Origin: Tumebacillus flagellatus | Lineage (GTDB): Bacteria > Bacillota > Bacilli > Tumebacillales > Tumebacillaceae | Length of the DNA: 64,000 bases | Direction of reading: 5' to 3' | NCBI RefSeq assembly: GCF_000714935.1 | Contig: NZ_JMIR01000007.1 | Coordinates: 97,229 to 161,228 of the forward strand | Shown here: one piece after another, positions 23,785 to 30,921 of the stretch | Numbering within the stretch: position 1 is the stretch's first letter | How the letters are laid out: each line of letters opens with the position of its first letter | The notes under the pieces: model-generated | What the model was told of the DNA's origin: nothing | Databases searched by the model: none | What the model saw: only the letters and a program-made list of their open reading frames with translations | Made by a program: the position numbers and the translations under genes

Positions 23785-25233
23785 ATGCAAAACCAAACCC
23801 CCTTGTTCACGAAACTCGTTGAACATGCGAACCGGAATCCGATTCAATTCCACATCCCTGCGCATAAAAAAGGCTTCGGGATGCCGAACGAATTCTCCGA
23901 GTTCATCGGCCCGAACGCTTTGTCCATAGATTTGATCAACATCGCGCCGCTGGACGACCTGCATTCGCCGAAAGGTGTAATCAAGGAAGCGCAAGAACTG
24001 GCCGCACGCGCATACGGCGCCGACCACACATACTTCTCCGTACACGGCACGTCCGGCGCGATCATGACGATGGTCATGTCGGCGGTCGGCCCGGGCGAGA
24101 AGATCCTCGTCCCGCGCAACGTCCACAAGTCGGTTCTTTCCGCGATCATCTTCTCCGGCGCGCATCCGGTGTTTATGCATCCGGAAATCGACCCGGAGAT
24201 CGGCATCGCCCACGGCGTGCCGCTCGACGAAGTGCGCAAAGTGCTCGACGAACATCCGGATGCCAAAGCGCTGCTCTTGATCAACCCGACTTACTTCGGC
24301 GTCTCCGCCGACCTCAAGTCGATCGTCGATCTCGCGCACGAGCGCGGCGTTCCCGTCCTCGTCGACGAAGCGCACGGCGTGCTGTTCAGCTTCCATGAAG
24401 ACCTGCCGCTCTCCGCGATGCAAGCGGGTGCCGACATGGCGGCGACGTCTGTCCACAAACTCGGCGGCTCGATGACGCAAAGTTCCGTGTTGAACGTCCG
24501 CGAAGGCCTGATCTCGCCGGAACACGTGCAGTCGGTGCTCTCGATGCTGCATACGACCTCGACGTCGTATCTCTTGCTGGCGTCGCTCGACGTCGCCCGC
24601 AAAAACTTGGCGATCCACGGCCATGAGCTGATTTCCAAGACGCTGGAACTCGCACACGACGCCCGCCGCCGCATCAACGCCATCGACGGCCTGTACTGCT
24701 TTGGCGAAGAGATTTTGAAAACCTCGGCGACGTTCGCGCACGATCCGCTGAAAATCAACGTCACCGTCTCCAACCTCGGTCTGACCGGCTGGGAAGTGGA
24801 GAAGATCCTGCGCAACGACTTCAACATCGAAGTCGAGATGTCCGACCTGTACAACATTCTCTGCATCATCACGTTCGGCGATACCCAAGAGACGATCGAC
24901 GCGCTCGTTCACGCGCTCGAAGCGATCGCCAAGGACTACCGCCGCGAAGTGCTGGAGCGCAAACAGGTCAAGTACCCGTCGATGCCGCTGCTCGCTCTCT
25001 CGCCGCGCGACGCGTTCTACAACAAACAGACGGAGATCATCCCGCTCGCCGAAGCGGCGGGGCGGATCATCGCCGAATTCATCATGGTCTACCCGCCGGG
25101 CATTCCGATCGTCATGCCGGGCGAAGTCGTGACACACGACAACATCGACTATATCGTCGAACACGTGAAGGAAGGTCTGCCGGTGCAAGGCCCGGACGAC
25201 CCGAACATCGAGTTCGTCAAAGTTCTCAAGTAA
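23785..25233 (+). CDS. speA: Arginine decarboxylase, Bacillus SpeA type (PLP, fold-type I)
   Basis: 482 residues, near the 490 of B. subtilis SpeA. FHIPAHKKGFG opens the protein, with SVHGTSGAIMTMVMS as the phosphate-binding region. LLLINPTYFGVSADLKSIV and VLVDEAHGV (cofactor-binding Asp) follow, then TSVHKLGGSMTQSSVL with the Schiff-base Lys near residue 230. The C-terminal domain has YPPGIPIVMPGE, typical of Orn/Lys/Arg decarboxylases. It makes agmatine from arginine, the first step of spermidine synthesis. A lysine or ornithine substrate cannot be excluded, but the short form without a wing domain is the Bacillus arginine type. AAGGAAAGGTG precedes the ATG. Neighbour ywhD is often near polyamine genes. 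Confidence 0.88.
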   Translation: MQNQTPLFTKLVEHANRNPIQFHIPAHKKGFGMPNEFSEFIGPNALSIDLINIAPLDDLHSPKGVIKEAQELAARAYGADHTYFSVHGTSGAIMTMVMSAVGPGEKILVPRNVHKSVLSAIIFSGAHPVFMHPEIDPEIGIAHGVPLDEVRKVLDEHPDAKALLLINPTYFGVSADLKSIVDLAHERGVPVLVDEAHGVLFSFHEDLPLSAMQAGADMAATSVHKLGGSMTQSSVLNVREGLISPEHVQSVLSMLHTTSTSYLLLASLDVARKNLAIHGHELISKTLELAHDARRRINAIDGLYCFGEEILKTSATFAHDPLKINVTVSNLGLTGWEVEKILRNDFNIEVEMSDLYNILCIITFGDTQETIDALVHALEAIAKDYRREVLERKQVKYPSMPLLALSPRDAFYNKQTEIIPLAEAAGRIIAEFIMVYPPGIPIVMPGEVVTHDNIDYIVEHVKEGLPVQGPDDPNIEFVKVLK

Positions 25234-25262
25234 CACCCAACTGCCGCTTGTTTCCAAAAAAG

Positions 25263-25301
25263 TCTCTCGTCCGCCGTTTTGGCGGACGGGAGATTTTTTT
25301 T
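25263..25301 (+). terminator. Terminator of speA
   Basis: TCTCTCGTCCGCC and GGCGGACGGGAGA form a long stem around GTTTT, followed by eight T. Confidence 0.88.
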
Positions 25302-25434
25302 CCAAAACACCCACGAACCCGCAGTCTTATCGGCTGCGGAGGATTTCCCATTTTGTTTCCAGTCTTCCCCTAGTGAATCACTCGGATTTGTCTGGTAGAG
25401 TGAGTCTTGTGTTCGACAGCGTTCGACATAAAAA
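25302..25434. other. Non-coding stretch before the riboswitch
   Basis: No gene fits here. A direct repeat GTTCGACA (25411-25418 and 25421-25428) lies just before the riboswitch and probably belongs to its promoter region, but no convincing -35/-10 pair was found. Confidence 0.4.
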
Positions 25435-25570
25435 ACTTAACAAGCCGAATCCTCACTTTCGAAGAGGAACGGAGGACCCAATCTTGGGGTGAACCCGCGA
25501 CAACACGTCAGCGGGCGGGAACCTTCTTCCCGAATCCGTCAGCTAACTCCGCAGGCTTTTAGAAGGGAAG
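25435..25570 (+). promoter_or_regulatory. c-di-AMP riboswitch (ydaO-yuaA type)
   Basis: The segment has the family's conserved blocks in order: CTTAACAAGCCGAATCC, GAGGAACGGAGGACCCA, CTTGGGGTGAA, then a variable GC-rich arm. CCCGAATCCGTCAGCTAACT, CCGCAGGC and AGAAGGGAAG complete it. This is the two-fold-symmetric aptamer that binds two molecules of c-di-AMP and usually lowers expression of cell-wall or osmolyte genes. It ends 8 bases before the start codon, and the ribosome site AGAAGGGAAG forms its 3' edge. No U-tailed hairpin follows, so translational control is suggested. Confidence 0.9.
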
Positions 25571-25578
25571 TGCATGAC

Positions 25579-26460
25579 ATGACTTTCAAAAACAAATGGA
25601 AACACCTGCTCGTCGCCGCGTTGATGGTGACCGGCGCCGTCACTCTGATGAACACCAAGGCCGAAGCGGCCACGATCACCGTGCAAGCGGGCCAAACGCT
25701 TTCCGAACTGGCGAAAGCGAACGGCACCACCGTTGCCGCGGTGAAGTACACCAACAACTTGCAGTCGGACGTGGTCGTTGCAGGTCAACAACTGAACATG
25801 CCGTTCCCGTACAAAGTGACGGCGGGCGACACGATCAGCTACTTGGCCAAGCGTTACAACACCACCGTCGCGGACATCAAAAAGATCAACCACCTCGACC
25901 GTGAAAAACTGATCGCGGGCGAAGTGATCACGATTCCGACGGGCAAGAACGCCGAGCTTCATCCGGTGGTCAAAGCGATCGAAGTTTCCCCGACTCCGGC
26001 CAAGGGCGCGGAACAAGCGGTCAAACCGGCCGTGCAAACATCCAGTGCCCGCGCCGCGATTCCGGCACAAGCTCCGGTTCGTCAAACTCCGGTCGTCGCA
26101 CCGGTTCGTCAACCGGCAACCCCGACTGTTGCGGGTCAGGAGTACTCCGCTTCCTTCAACGTCGCAGCGACTGCGTACGGTCCGGGCAACATCATGTGGC
26201 AATGGGGCGGCCAGACCAAGATGGGCACCCAAATCCGCGAAGGCGTGATCGCCGTAGACCCGAACCTGATTCCGCTGGGCTCGAAAGTTTGGGTGACCGG
26301 CTATGATTCTCCGCTGCTTCCGGCGGGCGGATTCGTCGCCACGGCAGAAGACACCGGCGGCGCGATCAAGGGCAACCGCATCGACATCTACATCGACGCG
26401 AACCGCACCCAACTTCTCCAGTTTGGCAAGCAGAACATCAAAGTCTACGTGTTGAAATAA
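25579..26460 (+). CDS. LysM-3D cell-wall protein under c-di-AMP riboswitch
   Basis: 293 residues. The signal peptide ends at TKAEA near residue 29. Two LysM repeats follow: ITVQAGQTLSELAKANGTTVAA and YKVTAGDTISYLAKRYNTTVAD, here abbreviated by residue positions 31-74 and 77-121. An Ala/Pro/Val-rich linker covers about 135-190. The C-terminal 3D domain has ATAYGP, TKMGTQIREGVIAVDPNLIPLG, VATAEDTGGAIKG and NRIDIYID, with the three Asp that name the fold. This is the YocH/YuiC-type layout of cell-wall lytic transglycosylase-like proteins. The LysM repeats anchor it to peptidoglycan. ATG 25579 is preferred because GGGAAG precedes it. Confidence 0.88.
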   Translation: MTFKNKWKHLLVAALMVTGAVTLMNTKAEAATITVQAGQTLSELAKANGTTVAAVKYTNNLQSDVVVAGQQLNMPFPYKVTAGDTISYLAKRYNTTVADIKKINHLDREKLIAGEVITIPTGKNAELHPVVKAIEVSPTPAKGAEQAVKPAVQTSSARAAIPAQAPVRQTPVVAPVRQPATPTVAGQEYSASFNVAATAYGPGNIMWQWGGQTKMGTQIREGVIAVDPNLIPLGSKVWVTGYDSPLLPAGGFVATAEDTGGAIKGNRIDIYIDANRTQLLQFGKQNIKVYVLK

Positions 26461-26483
26461 TCTCGTGCAGAGCGCGCAAAACG

Positions 26484-26520
26484 AAAACCCCCTTGATGGA
26501 GTGCCATCGAGGGGGTTTTT
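26484..26520 (+). terminator. Terminator of the LysM-3D gene
   Basis: AAAACCCCCTTGATGG and CCATCGAGGGGGTTTT form a long stem with one G-T pair and an AGTG loop, then T. Confidence 0.88.
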
Positions 26521-26588
26521 GTACGACATCAGCTCAAATACTTGTTTTCCCGCGCGCCGCGGAGTTCAATCTATTCCGGAGTCATCCG

Positions 26589-26987
26589 TTACTGTTCCAA
26601 TACCTTTCCCAGTTCGCCGCACATTCTCGTCCAGCCGAACTTCGCGCCTTCGAGCGCTTGAGGATTGGTGATTCCGGACTGTTCGAGATGCAGGTTCACT
26701 TTACCGTTTTCCAGTTCCTGCAGCGTCCAAGTGACCGTGTTCTCTTGCCCGGCGCTGACCCACGTATAGGACAGTCGGTTCGGTGCGTCCACGATCAGCA
26801 CTTCACAGTGGATGATCCCGTCCCATCCGCCGACCGGCTGCGCGCGAAACTGAAAGCGGTGACCGACGACGGGCTGAAAGTCATTCTCCATGACCCACTT
26901 GGCAAGTTGGGTCGGATCGGTTAAAGCGGCCCACACTTTCTCCCTCGATGCGGTGTATTGAAAATCCAAAGAGACTGTCGAACTCAT
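26589..26987 (-). CDS. SRPBCC/AHSA1-family protein
   Basis: 132 residues. SLDFQYTASREKVWAALTDPTQLAKWV is the N-terminal strand and helix of the START-like AHSA1 fold. GHRFQFRAQPVGGWDGIIHCEVLIVD, RLSYTWVS, TVTWTLQE and a long C-terminal helix with GWTRMCGEL follow. Such proteins form a hydrophobic cavity; some are stress-linked, but ligands are unknown. Its ATG overlaps the stop of the ArsR gene by 4 bases (ATGA), with GAGGAGG just upstream, the typical ArsR-SRPBCC operon. Confidence 0.88.
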   Translation of the reverse strand: MSSTVSLDFQYTASREKVWAALTDPTQLAKWVMENDFQPVVGHRFQFRAQPVGGWDGIIHCEVLIVDAPNRLSYTWVSAGQENTVTWTLQELENGKVNLHLEQSGITNPQALEGAKFGWTRMCGELGKVLEQ

Positions 26988-27313
26988 TCGTCTTCCTCCT
27001 CTAGCAGTCGGTGTAATCGCAACATGTTCGTACTCCAGAACTTGCTGTAGAAACCCACCCAATCCTGAATTTCTTGGAGCGGAAAGGGATTTAACCTGTA
27101 TCGCGTTTCTCTGCCGACTTTACGGTCCAGTACCAATCCGGCCTCTTTGAGGATTGCCAAATGCTTGGAAATCGCGGTGCGGCCCATTTGAAACTGGGAT
27201 GTCAATTTGTGCAGCGGCAATTCTTCGACGTCCGCCAAGAGGCGAATCAGTTCACGTCGAGTCGGGTCGGCAATGGCAACATACACATCCCTGATTTGAT
27301 TGGTATCGCTCAC
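26984..27313 (-). CDS. ArsR-family winged-helix repressor
   Basis: 109 residues from GTG 27313. DVYVAIADPTRRELIRLLADVEELPLHKL begins the winged helix. The recognition helix is in FQMGRTAISKHLAILKEAGLV, followed by the wing VGRETRYRLN. The C-terminal helix has WSTNMLRLHRLLEE. No Cys-rich metal site is visible, so it belongs to the non-metal ArsR group that usually pairs with an SRPBCC partner. The GTG at 27313 is chosen for the AGGGGAAGG ribosome site; longer starts up to 27352 are in frame but lack a ribosome site. A 20-bp perfect palindrome lies in its promoter, consistent with autorepression. Confidence 0.85.
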   Translation of the reverse strand: MSDTNQIRDVYVAIADPTRRELIRLLADVEELPLHKLTSQFQMGRTAISKHLAILKEAGLVLDRKVGRETRYRLNPFPLQEIQDWVGFYSKFWSTNMLRLHRLLEEEDE

Positions 27314-27345
27314 GATCACCCTTCCCCTTACCTTCACGTCTTGAA

Positions 27346-27399
27346 AGGACACTGACTGGTGCCGTATTTAGGATAGGACACCAATTGGTGTCCTGTCAA
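27346..27399 (-). promoter_or_regulatory. ArsR promoter with two operator copies
   Basis: On the minus strand TTGACA (27394-27399) and TATCCT (27370-27375) are 18 bases apart. The palindrome AGGACACCAATTGGTGTCCT (27375-27394) fills the spacer. A second, partial copy (AGGACACTGACTGGTG) is at 27346-27361 near the start of the transcript. Confidence 0.75.
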
Positions 27400-27414
27400 G
27401 CAGACCCTTTTGCG

Positions 27415-27450
27415 AAAAACCACCCGACTCTCGTGCGCGGGTGGTTTTTT
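27415..27450. terminator. Hairpin terminator before the glycosyltransferase operon
   Basis: AAAACCACCCG and CGGGTGGTTTT with T and A tracts on both strands. It lies between the ArsR promoter and the glycosyltransferase gene and does not follow any gene on the plus strand. It may insulate the two divergent units or act as a leader attenuator. Confidence 0.65.
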
Positions 27451-27497
27451 CCAATCGTTTTTCGGGAAAGACTGGAAAGGATGAGTGAGGTGACCCG

Positions 27498-28637
27498 ATG
27501 CGAACCTATCAAATATTACAAGTCTTGCGTCCGATGCAGGGCGGCATGCGCCGTCATGTGCTCGATTTGATCCAAGGGCTGCAGGAATCCGGCCATGAGG
27601 TGACGGCGGCGTGTCCGAGAGAGACGGCGCTGTTTCAAGAGTTGAGCGCGCTCGTGCCGACGATGCACTTTCCGCTCGACGACGGCCTGAACCCGATCGC
27701 CGATCTGCTTGCGATGCGCCACTTGCAAAAACTGCTGCGCCGCGAGCGCTTTGACATCGTGCATCTGCACGGAGCCAAGGCAGGCTACGTCGGCCGCTTG
27801 GCGGTGCGCGGGATCGAACCCCGCCCGGCCGTGCTCTATACCGTACATAATCACGTCTTGCCGCGCCAAGCCCTTTTGAAAAAAGCGATGAACGCGCTGG
27901 AGCGCCGTCTCGCCGCCGATACCGACCGCGTGATCGCCGTCTCCGATTCTTTGCGCCGCGAACTGCTGCTCACACACGGTGTTGACGAGGCGCGCTCCGT
28001 CACGATTCGGGGCGGCATCCAAGGCCCTCCGCCGCTGACCCGCCGCTTCGCCCGCGCCGTGCTCGGCTGTGAGAACGACGAGCGCACGGTGATCGCCTGC
28101 ATCGCCCGAATGGTGGAGGAGAAGGGAATCGATCTCTTGCTCGAAGCGTTCGCGATCTTGCTGTCGCGGGGCTTTGACGCGGAACTGGTGTTGATCGGCG
28201 ACGGGCCGCTTCTGTCCGACTACCAAAAAATCGCCGGCAAAGTCGGGCTCGCCCGCGTGCGTTTCTTAGGAGAAGTGCCGAACGCCGCGCAGCTCTTGTC
28301 GGGTGTCGACATCGCCGTCTGCCCGTCGCGGCAGGAGGGGTTGGGGCTGGCGGCGATTGAAGCGATGCTCGCCGCAAGACCGGTTGTCGCAAGCGACATC
28401 GGAGGATTGCCGGAAGTGATCGTGCACGGCGAGACCGGCTTGCTCGTGCCGCCGGAAGACCCGGTGTTGCTGGCGAGCTCCCTCTGTTACTTGATCGAAC
28501 GGCCCGACGTCCGCGAGCGGATGGGGCGTCTCGGCTCTCAGCGCGCCCACGAGAAGTTCACCCGCCACGGGATGTTGCAGGCCGTGCTCCGCGAATACGA
28601 CGCCGTCATGGAAAGCCGCCAAGGGGTGATCGTATGA
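27498..28637 (+). CDS. GT4-family glycosyltransferase
   Basis: 379 residues, GT-B fold. The N-terminal Rossmann half has ILQVLRPMQGGMRRHVLDLIQGL with the Gly-Gly-M-x-R-H acceptor-side motif, and FDIVHLHGAKAGYVGRL. The C-terminal half has ACIARMVEEKGIDLLLEA, LVLIGDGPL, RVRFLGEV, and CPSRQEGLGLAAIEAMLAARPVVASDIGG, here given by its EGLGLAAIEAM donor motif. It should add a sugar from a nucleotide donor to a cell-surface acceptor. GAGGTGA precedes the ATG. The stop overlaps the next start by 4 bases (ATGA), so both are coupled. Confidence 0.88.
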   Translation: MRTYQILQVLRPMQGGMRRHVLDLIQGLQESGHEVTAACPRETALFQELSALVPTMHFPLDDGLNPIADLLAMRHLQKLLRRERFDIVHLHGAKAGYVGRLAVRGIEPRPAVLYTVHNHVLPRQALLKKAMNALERRLAADTDRVIAVSDSLRRELLLTHGVDEARSVTIRGGIQGPPPLTRRFARAVLGCENDERTVIACIARMVEEKGIDLLLEAFAILLSRGFDAELVLIGDGPLLSDYQKIAGKVGLARVRFLGEVPNAAQLLSGVDIAVCPSRQEGLGLAAIEAMLAARPVVASDIGGLPEVIVHGETGLLVPPEDPVLLASSLCYLIERPDVRERMGRLGSQRAHEKFTRHGMLQAVLREYDAVMESRQGVIV

Positions 28638-30904
28638 GAAAAAAATCAAACCTTCGCGCAGGCATGCTGCTGTTCCTGACGCTGGTGCTCGGCTCTTCGC
28701 TCCCGTTGTCCGGCGCTTATGGAGGTATTGAATATCGAAACTCCAACGAGCCGTCTCCGATCGCGCGTCATGTCGTGCTGCTTCTCCTCGACGGACTGCG
28801 GCTTTCCGACATCACGCCGGAGCGCACGCCGAACCTGTGGAAGATGCAAGACGTCGGCTCGATCGGCGTGATGAACCTGAATACGCTCGGAGCGAAAACG
28901 GACGTCAACGCCGCGCTGACGCTCGGCTCCGGCAACCGGGCGGGCGCCAATCTTGCGGCGGCAGAAGCGTACCGGACGAGCGAAACCGTCCAACAGGACG
29001 GGCAGACCGTCACCGGCGGGGATCTCTACGTCCGGCACACGGGTCAAACGTCGAACGCCGGCGTGGTGTTGCCGCAATGGCCGCAGATTCTCGTCAGCAT
29101 GGACAAGCAGAAGTACAACACGTCCACGCTCGGCTTGCTCGGCGACATCCTCCACGAAGCGGGAGGGAAGACCGCGGTGCTTGCCAACTCCGATCTCGGC
29201 CAAGAGATCAACCGTCCGGCGGCGTTGATCGCGTCGGACAGCCTCGGGCAGGTCGACCTCGGCTCGTTCCAAGCGGGGCGCGTCACAGACCCGGCGCGTC
29301 CTTACGGCATGCGGACGGACCCGGGCGTTTTTTACGAAAGCTATCAAAAAATCAAGCAAGCCGCGAATTTGATCGTGCTGGAACCGGGCGATCTGGTGCG
29401 CTGGAGCAAAGCCCGCGAACTTATGCAAGAGCGGCAAGCGGCTCGCACATTTGAAGAAGCGCTGCGGGACGGCGACGCGTTGGTTGGCAAGTTGCTCGCC
29501 GACGCCGGACCGAACACGATGATTGCGGTGACGTCGCCTGTCAAACACCCGACCGCCGACGCTCCGGCGCTTTCGCCCGTGCTCCTGGCGGGCGGCGACA
29601 TCATGGCGGGCGGGATGCTCTCGTCCGCCACGACGAAGCGCAAGGGATTGCTCGCCAACACCGACCTCGCGCCGACGTTTGCGCGGTTCTTGCGCGGCAA
29701 CGGGTATGTCGGGGAGCGCTACGACTGGCTCGGTCAACCGGTCGTTTCGCAGACGGTGATGAATACGCAAACGGAGAATTTCGAGCTCTTGAAGAGCCAA
29801 GTGGACGCGATGCTCGTGCCGAGCTTTGCCCGCGCCGTGTTGGTCAAGCCGTGGCTGAACACGTGGATCGCGTTCGCGGCGCTGATCTTGCTGTTGGAGT
29901 TGTTCCGGCGTTCGTGGCTGAAAGTTCTCGCTCCGCTGACGGAAGCGCTGTTGATCTTCCCGCTGACGTGGCTGTTTGTGCCGCTGTTCAATCCGGTGAA
30001 CAACGAGCAGACGATCCTCTACTCGCTCGGGCTCACGCTGTCGATCTGGATGATGGCGCGGGGGATTCGCGACCCGCTGAATCGTCTGGGCGCGATTGCG
30101 GGCGTGACGGTGCTGACGCTCGTTGTGGACATGCTGATCGGCGCGCCGCTTTTGGAGCGGTCGGTGCTTTCGTACGACCCGATCGCCGGAGCGCGGTACT
30201 ATGGCATCGGCAACGAGTACATGGGCGTGCTGCTCGGGGCGCTGTTTTTGTTTTTGAACGCGTGGAACCGCGCCAAGCGCAAGTTGACGGTGCGCGGGCG
30301 GGTCTGGGCGACGGGGGTTTTTTTGGCGGTGATCTATCTGTTTGCCGCGCCGAAGTTCGGGACGAACGCCGGAGGCGCGCTGGCGGCGGCGGCGGGGTGC
30401 ACGTACGCTTTGATGCAGTTCAGCCGTTGGCGGATGACGCGGCGCAATTGGATCGTGCTAAGCGCGGCTTCCGGCGTCGTCATCCTCGGCATGCTCGCGT
30501 TGAACTTGACGCTTCCTGGCGCGGATCAGACGCATATCGGGCGCGCCGCGCAGGAATTGGTGGACGGGAAGTTTGCGGCGCTCTATCAGATCGCCATGCG
30601 CAAGTTGCAGTTGAACTTTTTGTTGTTGCGCGTCTCGCCGTGGGGCCGGCTGTTTGTGCTGTTGCTGTTGTTTTTGCTGTTGCGCGTGTACCGCAGAAAA
30701 ACCACGTCGCCCGTCTTGCGCCGCAACGGGCGCATGGTGCTGATGGGGGCGGCGGCGGCTTTGCTTTTTAACGATTCCGGCGTGGTGGCGGCGGCGCTTG
30801 CCCTGCTCTATGCGGCGGCGCCGTTGGTGGAAGCGCCGCCAAAACGCGAGATGGAATTCTGCAAGTGGGACATACTAGCCAATGACACGGCTCCACAAGA
30901 ATGA
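28634..30904 (+). CDS. Membrane protein with N-terminal alkaline-phosphatase-like domain
   Basis: 756 residues. A signal or anchor helix (residues 8-30) precedes an extracytoplasmic alkaline-phosphatase-superfamily domain. HVVLLLLDGLRLSDIT near 46-61 has the first metal Asp, TPNLWKMQ follows, and LLANTDLAPTFARFLRG near 340 resembles the D-x-x-P-T motif of that fold. About ten transmembrane helices fill residues 400-735. The usual Thr/Ser nucleophile position is not obvious, so activity is uncertain. The coupling to a glycosyltransferase upstream and similarity to phosphoglycerol-transferase layouts suggest cell-envelope polymer modification (inference). It overlaps its upstream neighbour by 4 bases. 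Confidence 0.7.
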   Translation: MRKKSNLRAGMLLFLTLVLGSSLPLSGAYGGIEYRNSNEPSPIARHVVLLLLDGLRLSDITPERTPNLWKMQDVGSIGVMNLNTLGAKTDVNAALTLGSGNRAGANLAAAEAYRTSETVQQDGQTVTGGDLYVRHTGQTSNAGVVLPQWPQILVSMDKQKYNTSTLGLLGDILHEAGGKTAVLANSDLGQEINRPAALIASDSLGQVDLGSFQAGRVTDPARPYGMRTDPGVFYESYQKIKQAANLIVLEPGDLVRWSKARELMQERQAARTFEEALRDGDALVGKLLADAGPNTMIAVTSPVKHPTADAPALSPVLLAGGDIMAGGMLSSATTKRKGLLANTDLAPTFARFLRGNGYVGERYDWLGQPVVSQTVMNTQTENFELLKSQVDAMLVPSFARAVLVKPWLNTWIAFAALILLLELFRRSWLKVLAPLTEALLIFPLTWLFVPLFNPVNNEQTILYSLGLTLSIWMMARGIRDPLNRLGAIAGVTVLTLVVDMLIGAPLLERSVLSYDPIAGARYYGIGNEYMGVLLGALFLFLNAWNRAKRKLTVRGRVWATGVFLAVIYLFAAPKFGTNAGGALAAAAGCTYALMQFSRWRMTRRNWIVLSAASGVVILGMLALNLTLPGADQTHIGRAAQELVDGKFAALYQIAMRKLQLNFLLLRVSPWGRLFVLLLLFLLLRVYRRKTTSPVLRRNGRMVLMGAAAALLFNDSGVVAAALALLYAAAPLVEAPPKREMEFCKWDILANDTAPQE

Positions 30905-30921
30905 AGTATGAGGTGACATAC

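Noticed and set aside
30901..30921. ATG at 30901 overlapping the upstream stop as korA start
   Set aside because: AGGTGA sits just before the ATG at 30922, and family proteins start close to the TWKVGGAQG segment.
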